Assembly: GCF_044751345.1 (NCBI RefSeq)
Contig: NZ_JBIWXY010000001.1
Coordinates: 1,240,001-1,304,000 of the forward strand
Direction of reading: 5' to 3'
DNA: 64,000 nt
Origin: Methylobacillus methanolivorans
GTDB lineage: Bacteria; Pseudomonadota; Gammaproteobacteria; Burkholderiales; Methylophilaceae
Shown: piece by piece, positions 9,219-16,455 of the stretch
Layout of the letters: the number at the start of each line of letters is the position of its first letter
Position numbering within the stretch: the stretch's first letter is position 1
Notes under the pieces: model-generated
Databases searched by the model: none
The model's input: only the letters and a program-made list of their open reading frames with translations
Told to the model about the DNA's origin: nothing
Program-made: the position numbers and the translations under genes

Positions 9219-9364
9219 TGATCAAGTTTTTGACGTTGTCTTCCCCGTTGGGCTGTGTCGAGTAACGCAAATATGTCTGGAAAAACAGCTCACCTCTGCT
9301 TGAGCGTAGTGAGTTCAGCCAGCTTCCAGAAAGATTGAGCAACGCAGGATAGCGGGAACTTGCT

Positions 9365-9383
9365 CCCGGAGCCAAGCTCCGGG
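9365..9383. repeat. GC-rich hairpin inside the candidate MITE
   Basis: CCCGGAG and CTCCGGG pair around a five-base loop. Just upstream, GGGAACTTGCTCCC at 9354-9367 forms an alternative overlapping fold. The motif resembles the GCGGGA-CTTG-TCCCGC hairpin in the carA leader at 20861-20881, and both look like REP-type palindromes. Confidence 0.5.
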
Positions 9384-9395
9384 CAACATCAGAAG

Positions 9396-9433
9396 AAACA
9401 GCGACTAGGTATTGCTGCGCTCGACCTTGAGTA
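9396..9433 (-). repeat. Right terminal inverted repeat of the candidate MITE
   Basis: Reverse complement of the left repeat with 34 of 38 positions equal. Confidence 0.75.
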
Positions 9434-9458
9434 TAAGAAAGGGAATTAAAAAGTCTAA

Positions 9459-10022
9459 CTAGACAAACAAGAAAGATACCGACGCGATCAAGGCGCCGAT
9501 TGCTGCACCGGCAAGCACATCGCTCGGATAATGCAATCCCAGCACTACACGCGATAAGGCCACGAGCACCGCAAACGGCAGGATCAACAGGCCCAACTCT
9601 GGATAGTACGCTAACGCCACCACGCTAAAGGCCACAGCATGCAAAGTATGCCCAGATGGGAAGCTGAATTTGTCGAGTGGCTTGCCAGCTAACCAAATAT
9701 CCTGGTGGACGGCGTAAGGCCTCGGGCGCAATGTCTTTCCTTTGAGCCATTTGTAGATCGCTGTGCCAATCAGCCCCACGATCATCATATGCAGGCTGGC
9801 AGCAACACCGGCCTCGCCTTGCGTGAGGATGAGCCCCAGCATGATGGTATACCAGAACACGCCATCGCCCAGACGGCTTACAAGGCGAAAGCTCCAGCGT
9901 ACTAAACGATAATGGCTGCTGCGATTGACCTTGATGCACAAGGCACTATCCAGCGCACAGATACGTTCAAGATAATTTGTCAGCGGACGGTTTTGCATGA
10001 GGGCAGATTCGCATGCCTCCAT
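9459..10022 (-). CDS. PAP2-family membrane phosphatase
   Basis: Membrane phosphatase of the type that dephosphorylates undecaprenyl pyrophosphate or phosphatidate-type lipids at the periplasmic face. All three acid-phosphatase motifs are present: KGKTLRPRP (94-102), FPSGH (121-125) and SRVVLGLHYPSD (157-168). It is 187 residues with about five hydrophobic segments. A later in-frame ATG at 9998 is a possible alternative start. The substrate cannot be told from sequence; a role in lipid carrier recycling or phosphatidate turnover would suit its neighbours. Confidence 0.82.
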   Translation of the reverse strand: MEACESALMQNRPLTNYLERICALDSALCIKVNRSSHYRLVRWSFRLVSRLGDGVFWYTIMLGLILTQGEAGVAASLHMMIVGLIGTAIYKWLKGKTLRPRPYAVHQDIWLAGKPLDKFSFPSGHTLHAVAFSVVALAYYPELGLLILPFAVLVALSRVVLGLHYPSDVLAGAAIGALIASVSFLFV

Positions 10023-10060
10023 GACAAAACCGTGTCAGTACGCTGAATTTATGATGACAG

Positions 10061-11422
10061 CTATTGACCAGCAACTCGCTGCACTACGGCAGCAATATCT
10101 TCAGCCAAACGCTGTACTAAAGCCCTATCCTGGCCTTCCACCATAACGCGAATCTTGGGTTCGGTGCCGGAAGCGCGCAACAACACACGACCACTGCCAC
10201 CGAGCGTATCCTCAGCACTCTTCACAGCTGCCTGCAATTCAGCATTGCCATCTAGCTCAATGCGCTGCGCGACCTTGACGTTAATCAGTACCTGCGGATA
10301 CAAAGGCAAGCGATTGCCCCAATCTGCCAGCGTAGAGCCAGAAGCACGTAAAGCATGCAACACCTGCAAGGCAGCAATGATGCCGTCGCCACTACTATGC
10401 TTGTCCAGGCTCAGAATATGCCCGGAATTTTCACCACCCAATTGCCAGCCATTAGCATTGAGCAGTTCCAGCACATAGCGATCTCCCACTTTAGCGCGCT
10501 GGAACGAGATGCCCTCTTTAGCAAGCGCATGCTCTAGCGCCAGGTTAGTCATCAGGGTACCAACCACTCCGCCAGCCAATTGCCCACGCTCGTGACGATG
10601 ATGGGCAATGATGTAAAGCAATTGATCGCCATCGAGCAACTGGCCTTGATGATCGACCATGACCACACGGTCGCCATCGCCATCGAATGCGATGCCAAGG
10701 TCTGCCTGATGCTCCACTACGGCCTGTTGCAAAGCCTCGGGATGCGTGGAGCCCACATTAAGGTTGATATTCAGGCCATTGGGCGCGGTACCGATGCTGA
10801 TGACCTCTGCACCCAACTCGTGAAACACGGGCGGTGCCACGTGATAAGTCGCACCATTGGCACAGTCGAGTACGATCTTGAGGCCTCGCAAATCCAGGGC
10901 GTTGGGGAATGTACTCTTGCAGAACTCGATATAGCGGCCCGCCGCATCGTCAATGCGCTTCACGCGACCAATCTGCTCTGTAGAAACTAAATCCATGGGC
11001 TGATCCAGCTCAGCCTCAATCGCCAACTCCACTTCGTCTGGCAGCTTGGTACCCTGAGCGGAGAAAAACTTGATGCCATTATCGTCAAATGGGTTGTGCG
11101 AGGCCGAAATCACAATCCCCGCCTGCGCACGTTGTGCCCGCGTCACATGCGCGATCGCTGGCGTAGGCAACGGCCCGGTAATGCGTACATTGACACCACC
11201 GGCACATAACCCGGCCACCAGTGCCGTCTCAAACATATAGCCCGAAATACGGGTGTCCTTACCAATGATGACTAGCGGCTTGGTGCCTGGCGCTAAATGA
11301 TGATCCATGCGGGTCAGCACACGCCCGGCGGCGTAGCCCAAGCGCATCACGAAATCTGGGGTGATAGGAAATGTACCCACCTTGCCGCGCACGCCATCCG
11401 TACCAAAATATTTTCTGCTCAT
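10061..11422 (-). CDS. glmM: Phosphoglucosamine mutase
   Basis: Converts glucosamine-6-phosphate to glucosamine-1-phosphate on the way to UDP-GlcNAc for peptidoglycan and LPS. The protein is 453 residues. N-terminal KYFGTDGVRG, the catalytic phosphoserine loop ISASHNPFDDNG (Ser108) and metal loop FDGDGDRV are all present. The C-terminal phosphate-binding RASGTEPKIRVMVE is intact. It follows folP and ftsH in the same direction, an order common in Proteobacteria. Confidence 0.96.
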   Translation of the reverse strand: MSRKYFGTDGVRGKVGTFPITPDFVMRLGYAAGRVLTRMDHHLAPGTKPLVIIGKDTRISGYMFETALVAGLCAGGVNVRITGPLPTPAIAHVTRAQRAQAGIVISASHNPFDDNGIKFFSAQGTKLPDEVELAIEAELDQPMDLVSTEQIGRVKRIDDAAGRYIEFCKSTFPNALDLRGLKIVLDCANGATYHVAPPVFHELGAEVISIGTAPNGLNINLNVGSTHPEALQQAVVEHQADLGIAFDGDGDRVVMVDHQGQLLDGDQLLYIIAHHRHERGQLAGGVVGTLMTNLALEHALAKEGISFQRAKVGDRYVLELLNANGWQLGGENSGHILSLDKHSSGDGIIAALQVLHALRASGSTLADWGNRLPLYPQVLINVKVAQRIELDGNAELQAAVKSAEDTLGGSGRVLLRASGTEPKIRVMVEGQDRALVQRLAEDIAAVVQRVAGQ

Positions 11423-11455
11423 CTTTTTACTCGTCTTTTCTTATTCGTGTTGTGC

Positions 11456-12301
11456 TCAAGCATGAATAACCGCATCAACCACCTTGAGCGCATCCACTGT
11501 TGCTTTCACATCATGCACCCGGACGATGCGTCCACCCTTCATCACCGAAATCACCGACGCGGCCAAGCTGGCATGTAGCCGCTGGTCAACATCGCTGCCA
11601 ACAATCTGCCCGAGCACAGACTTGCGCGACAGGCCGACCAGCAAAGGGCGCCCCAATGCCAAGATGTCAGGCAATCCATTGAGCAAAGCAAGATTATGTA
11701 CCGTGCGCTTGCCAAAGCCGAAGCCTGGGTCGAGCACAATACGCTCGGCTTTAATACCTGCAGCCATGCATGCCTGCAAGCGCTCTGACAGGAATGTTGC
11801 CACCTCTTGCACAACATCTTCATACACCGGGTTTTGCTGCATCGTCTGCGGCGTGCCTTGCATATGCATGATGCAAATACCAGCATCACCCTCGGCAGCC
11901 ACTTCCACTGCACCCGGCTCTTGCAATCCGCGAATGTCATTAATAATGGCAGCACCCGCTTTGACGGCGGCGCTCATCACTTGTGGTTTGTAAGTGTCAA
12001 TCGACAATGGCACATCCACCTCTCGTGCCAAACGCTCGATCACCGGGATGACACGTTCAAGCTCCTCCTCCAACCCAACTGGTGTGGCATTCGGACGCGT
12101 AGATTCACCACCGATATCGAGGATATGTGCACCGTCAGCGACTAATTGCACTGCATGGGCAACAGCCTTTTCAGTCGACGCATAGCGACCACCATCAGAA
12201 AAAGAATCCGGTGTCACATTCACGATACCCATGACATGTGGGTGTGCAAGATCAAGCTGATACTTGCCACACATGAATTGGTTGGAATTATTTTTGCTCA
12301 T
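11456..12301 (-). CDS. folP: Dihydropteroate synthase
   Basis: Condenses dihydropterin pyrophosphate with p-aminobenzoate in folate synthesis. It has 281 residues in a TIM barrel fold. Signature loops are GIVNVTPDSFSDGG near the N-terminus, DIGGESTRP, DPGFGFGK and VGLSRKS. Folate cofactors matter for one-carbon handling, but this is an ordinary housekeeping gene. It lies between ftsH and glmM; the hairpin at 12331-12375 separates it from ftsH. Confidence 0.95.
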   Translation of the reverse strand: MSKNNSNQFMCGKYQLDLAHPHVMGIVNVTPDSFSDGGRYASTEKAVAHAVQLVADGAHILDIGGESTRPNATPVGLEEELERVIPVIERLAREVDVPLSIDTYKPQVMSAAVKAGAAIINDIRGLQEPGAVEVAAEGDAGICIMHMQGTPQTMQQNPVYEDVVQEVATFLSERLQACMAAGIKAERIVLDPGFGFGKRTVHNLALLNGLPDILALGRPLLVGLSRKSVLGQIVGSDVDQRLHASLAASVISVMKGGRIVRVHDVKATVDALKVVDAVIHA

Positions 12302-12330
12302 TCATCAATACAGAACAATATAAACAAGAA

Positions 12331-12375
12331 GGGCCACAAGTCCCGAATCAATTGCTTTCGAGAGGCTTGTGGCCC
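12331..12375 (-). terminator. Hairpin after ftsH, probable terminator
   Basis: A perfect 10-base inverted repeat, GGGCCACAAG and CTTGTGGCCC, with a 25-base loop. On the minus strand it begins 16 bases after the ftsH stop and is followed by the T-rich TTCTTGTTT. It may end most ftsH transcripts or reduce read-through into folP. Confidence 0.65.
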
Positions 12376-12391
12376 GGAGATTAGATCAAGC

Positions 12392-14284
12392 TCAGGTCTT
12401 GGCCGCAGGTTGTGGGGCAGGCTCCGTTGTCGTACCACCACCATTATCATTGTCTGCAGCAGGCTTGTTGCTCACTGGCGCTGGCTTGGGCGGACGTGGC
12501 GGCTTACCAGCCATGATGTCCTGGATTTGCTCAGCATCAATCGTTTCCCATTCGAGCAAAGCCGCCGTCATGACTTCAACCTTGTCGCGGTTTTCTTCCA
12601 GCAACTTGCGAGCCACTGCGTATTGCTCATCAAGGATGCGACGGATTTCGGCATCCACCTTCTGCTGGGTTGCCTCAGACACAGTCTTGGCGGACATGCT
12701 GCCAAACATGGAGTCTTGCTCATTGCCAGCATAGACCATGGTGCCCAATACATCGGACATACCGTACTTGGTAACCATGTCCCGCGCTATCTTGGTAGCA
12801 CGCTCGAAATCGTTGGAAGCACCAGTCGACATCTGGTTCATGAAAATTTCTTCCGCAATACGACCACCGAACAGGATGGAGATTTCCTCCAGCATCTTGT
12901 CCTTATAGTTGCTGATGCGGTCATGCTCTGGCAATTGCCAGGTCAAGCCCAACGCCCAACCACGCGGCATGATCGTGACTTTATGCACAGGGTCTGCATG
13001 CGGCAGCAAGGCTGCGACAACGGCATGGCCAGATTCGTGATAAGCAGTATTGCGACGCTCTTCTTCACGCATGATCATGGACTTGCGCTCAGGGCCCATG
13101 AATATCTTGTCCTTGGCATCCTCGAAATCCTGCATATCCACAGTGCGCTTGTTACGACGCGCCGCAAACAAGGCAGCTTCATTGACCAGGTTAGCCAAGT
13201 CAGCACCGGAAAAACCAGGGGTACCACGCGCCAGAATCTCAGGCTTCACATCACTGTCGATAGGCACTTTGCGCATGTGCACCTTGAGAATTTGCTCGCG
13301 GCCACGAATATCAGGCAAGCCCACCATGACCTGGCGATCAAAACGACCAGGGCGCAACAAGGCTTTATCCAGCACATCAGCACGGTTGGTCGCCGCAATC
13401 ACGATCACGCCGGAATTGGCCTCGAAACCATCCATCTCCACCAACATCTGGTTAAGGGTTTGCTCGCGTTCATCATTACCGCCGCCAGTACCCGCACCAC
13501 GATGGCGGCCCACGGCATCAATTTCATCAATAAAGATAATGCATGGGGAGCTTTTCTTGGCCTGCTCGAACATGTCACGTACACGAGCGGCACCCACACC
13601 AACGAACATTTCAACGAAATCGGAACCAGAAATAGTAAAGAATGGCACTTTGGCTTCGCCTGCAATCGCCTTGGCGAGCAGCGTTTTACCAGTCCCGGGA
13701 GGGCCTACCATCAGTACGCCACGCGGGATACGTCCACCCAGCTTCTGGAATTTGGTCGGGTCACGCAGGAATTCGACCAACTCGGACACTTCCTCCTTGG
13801 CTTCGTCGCAACCTGCAACATCCGCGAAAGTCGTGTGGTTGGAGTTCTCGTCCAACTGGCGCGCCTTGCTCTTGCCGAACGAGAACGCACCACCCTTGCC
13901 ACCGCCTTGCATCTGGCGCATGAAGAAAATCCAGACGCCGATCAGGAGCAACATGGGGAACCAGGAAACAAAAATGCTCATGAGGATGGAAGGCTCTTCA
14001 TCAGGCTTGGCTTCCACTGTCACATTGTTCTTGAGCAGGTCAGATACCAACCATGGGTCAGAAGGTGCGTAAGTATTGAACTTGCGCCCTTCATTGGTCA
14101 CGCCGCGAAGCACCCGACCATCAATGGTGACCTTGGCAATCCTGCCTTCTTTCACCTCATTGATGAACTGGGAATAGACCACCTGGCTTTCAGAAGCGCT
14201 TTTAGGGCCAAACTGATTGAAAACAGTCATGAGCACCAAAGCCACAATCAGCCAGATAGCAACGTTCTTTACGATGTTATTCAA
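12392..14284 (-). CDS. ftsH: ATP-dependent zinc metalloprotease FtsH
   Basis: Inner-membrane AAA+ protease that degrades misfolded membrane proteins and regulators such as sigma-32 and LpxC. Of 630 residues, two transmembrane helices lie at about 7-24 and 101-121. Walker A GPPGTGKT is at 194-201, Walker B FIDEID at 251-256, and the zinc site HESGH at 416-420. The C-terminal tail is low-complexity Pro/Ala/Asn. The start is TTG at 14284, with AAGGA eight bases upstream; no in-frame ATG fits. It follows rlmE, the usual rlmE-ftsH order. Confidence 0.96.
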   Translation of the reverse strand: MNNIVKNVAIWLIVALVLMTVFNQFGPKSASESQVVYSQFINEVKEGRIAKVTIDGRVLRGVTNEGRKFNTYAPSDPWLVSDLLKNNVTVEAKPDEEPSILMSIFVSWFPMLLLIGVWIFFMRQMQGGGKGGAFSFGKSKARQLDENSNHTTFADVAGCDEAKEEVSELVEFLRDPTKFQKLGGRIPRGVLMVGPPGTGKTLLAKAIAGEAKVPFFTISGSDFVEMFVGVGAARVRDMFEQAKKSSPCIIFIDEIDAVGRHRGAGTGGGNDEREQTLNQMLVEMDGFEANSGVIVIAATNRADVLDKALLRPGRFDRQVMVGLPDIRGREQILKVHMRKVPIDSDVKPEILARGTPGFSGADLANLVNEAALFAARRNKRTVDMQDFEDAKDKIFMGPERKSMIMREEERRNTAYHESGHAVVAALLPHADPVHKVTIMPRGWALGLTWQLPEHDRISNYKDKMLEEISILFGGRIAEEIFMNQMSTGASNDFERATKIARDMVTKYGMSDVLGTMVYAGNEQDSMFGSMSAKTVSEATQQKVDAEIRRILDEQYAVARKLLEENRDKVEVMTAALLEWETIDAEQIQDIMAGKPPRPPKPAPVSNKPAADNDNGGGTTTEPAPQPAAKT

Positions 14285-14362
14285 AGTCCCGATCCTTATT
14301 CATATGGACATTTACTTTTACTGCTTTATTCTAACCCTAATTGCGCCGTTCTGCGCCACAAA

Positions 14363-14986
14363 TCAGGCAGGCTTGCGCTTGAGGCCCAGAAGGTAAACTT
14401 CACTGCTGCGATCACGCGACGCCTTGGGTTTGCGCGTGACTACCTTGTCAAAACTTTCACGCATGGCGAGCACAATCTCATCAAAACCTGAACCGATAAA
14501 AACTTTGACCAGGAAATTACCCCCTGGTTTCAACCAGTCACGGCTGAATTCCAATGCCAACTCAGTCAGGTAAGCGGCTCTCGCCTGATCGACATCACTG
14601 ATGCCACTGATATTGGGGGCCATATCGGCAATTACAAGGTCTATTTGCTTACCATTCAAGCTTTTTTCCAATAACCGCAGGATTTCCTCTTCGCGAAAAT
14701 CCCCTTGAATAAATTCGACTCCCGGCACTGGCGGCATTTCCAGGATATCCAGCGCAATCACGCGCCCTTGCCCGCCAAGTCGCTGCACCACCACTTGCGA
14801 CCAACTACCCGGCGCAGAGCCCAAGTCAACAACCGTCATGCCTGGCTTGATCAATTGATCTTTTTCATCAATCTCAAGTAACTTATAGGCAGCTCGGGCA
14901 CGGTAGCCATCTCGTTGCGCACGCTTGACGAATTCGTCATTCACGTGCTCTTGCAACCAAGCTTTACTGGTAGGTCGGCGTTTCAT
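14363..14986 (-). CDS. rlmE: 23S rRNA (uridine-2'-O-)methyltransferase
   Basis: Methylates U2552 of 23S rRNA using S-adenosylmethionine, a late step in 50S assembly. The 207-residue protein has the SAM motif VVDLGSAPGSWSQVV, the acidic DLVIADMAPN and LVKVFIGSGF, which carry the K-D-K-type catalytic residues. It starts 42 bases from the divergent yhbY gene and lies directly before ftsH, as in many Proteobacteria. Confidence 0.95.
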   Translation of the reverse strand: MKRRPTSKAWLQEHVNDEFVKRAQRDGYRARAAYKLLEIDEKDQLIKPGMTVVDLGSAPGSWSQVVVQRLGGQGRVIALDILEMPPVPGVEFIQGDFREEEILRLLEKSLNGKQIDLVIADMAPNISGISDVDQARAAYLTELALEFSRDWLKPGGNFLVKVFIGSGFDEIVLAMRESFDKVVTRKPKASRDRSSEVYLLGLKRKPA

Positions 14987-15028
14987 CTGCTAAACTGCGA
15001 GCCTTTTCGAATCAACAAGATAAATCAA

Positions 15029-15316
15029 TTGAATTCCAAACAAATCAGTTTTCTGCGTGGCTTGGGCCACGACCTGCATCCTGTGGTGATGATTGGTAAT
15101 AACGGCCTGTCGGAACAGGTCTTGAAAGAGATTGAAGTCAGCCTTAAATCACATGAGCTGATCAAGATCAAGGTATTTGGCGATGATCGGGCGGCCCGTA
15201 TTGCCATGCTGGAAGAAATCTGCGCCAAGACTGGCGCCATTGCTGTACACCACATCGGCAAACAGCTGATCATCTATCGCCAGGCTGAGCAAGCCAAGAT
15301 CGTCATTCCCAAGTAA
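15029..15316 (+). CDS. yhbY: YhbY/CRS1-YhbY-family ribosome assembly RNA-binding protein
   Basis: Small RNA-binding protein (CRM domain) associated with precursor 50S subunits. The conserved part begins NSKQISFLRGLGHDLHP and contains VMIGNNGLSEQV, close to the family GXXG loop. The upstream frame to 14915 overlaps rlmE and lacks homology, so the start is taken as TTG at 15029. This gives 95 residues, close to E. coli YhbY (97). Its pairing with rlmE, another 50S maturation factor, is a conserved arrangement. Confidence 0.9.
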   Translation: MNSKQISFLRGLGHDLHPVVMIGNNGLSEQVLKEIEVSLKSHELIKIKVFGDDRAARIAMLEEICAKTGAIAVHHIGKQLIIYRQAEQAKIVIPK

Positions 15317-15337
15317 ATATCTCGCACTACTCTATGC

Positions 15338-15375
15338 AAAAGCCGCCCTTCAGTACATGAACGGCGGCTTTTCTT
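15338..15375. terminator. Bidirectional terminator between yhbY and the DUF4149 gene
   Basis: AAAAGCCGCC and GGCGGCTTTT form a 10-base stem with T residues on the plus strand and the mirrored A/T tract on the other side. It lies 21 bases after yhbY and overlaps the end of the convergent gene. Confidence 0.85.
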
Positions 15376-15829
15376 ATTGCCTGGCCTTGAATACCAGCAC
15401 CAAGCCAAGTAAGCTCTCAATCAGGTAGCCGACACTAGATACTCCATGCCAGGTCTTGAAGCGATCAGCAAATACACTATGCATGACATCCGCAGGCAAA
15501 GCCTGAGCCTTGAGTGAAGCCATGATGGGCTGAATGCCAAAATGACCAGCGAATGTCAGCAATAACATTACAACGACCGCCCAGAAAAAACCTTGCCTCA
15601 AGGCGACAATACCAAAGCGCGTGAGACGATGCAGCAGCAGGTAAAAAGCGCTGACCATGCCAATGTAAGCAACCAGCTCAAACAAGCGACCAGCTAGATT
15701 ACCTGCCAACTGTTTATCAGAGGCAAGCTGGCTGAACAAGCTAGGTGCTACGACATAGCCAACCGCCCACAAGGTGCCCACCCACAGGGTAATCACGATG
15801 AGCGCCAACTTGTCTGACCAAGCATTCAT
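15374..15829 (-). CDS. DUF4149 family membrane protein
   Basis: A 151-residue protein with four hydrophobic segments and the N-terminal WVGTLWAVGYVVAPSLFSQL characteristic of the DUF4149/TMEM205-like group. Function is unknown. Its gene starts 12 bases after the greA stop, so they are probably cotranscribed, a frequent pairing in Betaproteobacteria. Confidence 0.8.
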   Translation of the reverse strand: MNAWSDKLALIVITLWVGTLWAVGYVVAPSLFSQLASDKQLAGNLAGRLFELVAYIGMVSAFYLLLHRLTRFGIVALRQGFFWAVVVMLLLTFAGHFGIQPIMASLKAQALPADVMHSVFADRFKTWHGVSSVGYLIESLLGLVLVFKARQ

Positions 15830-15841
15830 ACCTTATCCCAC

Positions 15842-16318
15842 CTAGATATATTGCACATTCAGGACTTCGTAGGAGCGCAAGCCACCAGGCGCAACCACCT
15901 CGGCAACGTCACCCTCGACTTTACCGATCAGCGCACGCGCAATTGGCGAACCGATCGAAATTTTGCCAGCCTTGATGTCCGCCTCGTCATCACCGACGAT
16001 CTGATAGGTAGATACTTCGCCGCTATCCAGTTCTTCCACCTCTACCGTAGCGCCGAATACACAGCGGCCTTCAGCATTGAGGGTAGTGGGATCAATCACC
16101 ATGGCATTAGAAAGCTTGGCTTCGATCTCGGCAATCCGGCCTTCGATAAAGCTCTGACGCTCCTTGGCAGCATCATATTCTGCATTTTCGGAAAGATCGC
16201 CCAAAGCGCGAGCCTCTGCGATAGCTTGAATCACATCGGGCCTATCCACGCTGCGCAAGCGTTGCAGTTCAGCCTTGAGGAGTTCGGCACCTTTGACGGT
16301 AATTGGGAATTGATTCAT
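15842..16318 (-). CDS. greA: Transcription elongation factor GreA
   Basis: Binds in the RNA polymerase secondary channel and stimulates cleavage of backtracked RNA. The 158-residue length is exactly that of the family. The N-terminal coiled coil carries GDLSENAEYDAAKERQ with the acidic tip, and the C-terminal globular domain includes ISIGSPIARALIGK. It follows the carB terminator, so it probably has its own promoter in 16319-16397. Confidence 0.96.
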   Translation of the reverse strand: MNQFPITVKGAELLKAELQRLRSVDRPDVIQAIAEARALGDLSENAEYDAAKERQSFIEGRIAEIEAKLSNAMVIDPTTLNAEGRCVFGATVEVEELDSGEVSTYQIVGDDEADIKAGKISIGSPIARALIGKVEGDVAEVVAPGGLRSYEVLNVQYI

Positions 16319-16397
16319 TTGTTATTCCTTGCAATCCACAACTTGCTATAAAAACCAGGCAGGCCTGCCGGGCTAGGCCACAGGCAAGCTGCCATCA

Positions 16398-16435
16398 ATA
16401 AAAATAAAAACCACACCTGTTTTGACAGGCGTGGT
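16398..16435 (-). terminator. Terminator after carB
   Basis: On the minus strand ACCACGCCTG pairs with CAGGTGTGGT (one G-U pair) around TCAAAA, followed by TTTTATTTTTA. It starts 20 bases after the carB stop. Confidence 0.9.
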
Positions 16436-16455
16436 CTGATTTAGGGACTATATTA

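Larger units (their letters stand above)
9181..9433. mobile_element. Candidate MITE-like non-autonomous element
   Basis: A 253-base stretch bounded by 38-base inverted repeats (9181-9218 and 9396-9433) with four mismatches. The inner 18 bases are identical. TA occurs at both outer ends, so a TA target duplication is possible. The inside has no convincing gene but does contain a GC-rich hairpin. It sits between two converging genes, a common landing place for such elements. No transposase was seen in the window. It fills nearly all of the 9154-9458 gap. Confidence 0.6.

Noticed and set aside
9022..9375. Minus-strand frame spanning the 3' end of the phospholipase-like gene and the MITE
   Set aside because: It crosses the inverted repeat and the coding end of a solid gene, with no recognisable domain.
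12146..14491. Open frame of 781 codons on the plus strand, antisense to ftsH
   Set aside because: It lies opposite ftsH (with all its catalytic motifs) and parts of folP and rlmE. Its product is His/Arg-rich with no recognisable domain, as expected for a shadow of a GC-biased gene.
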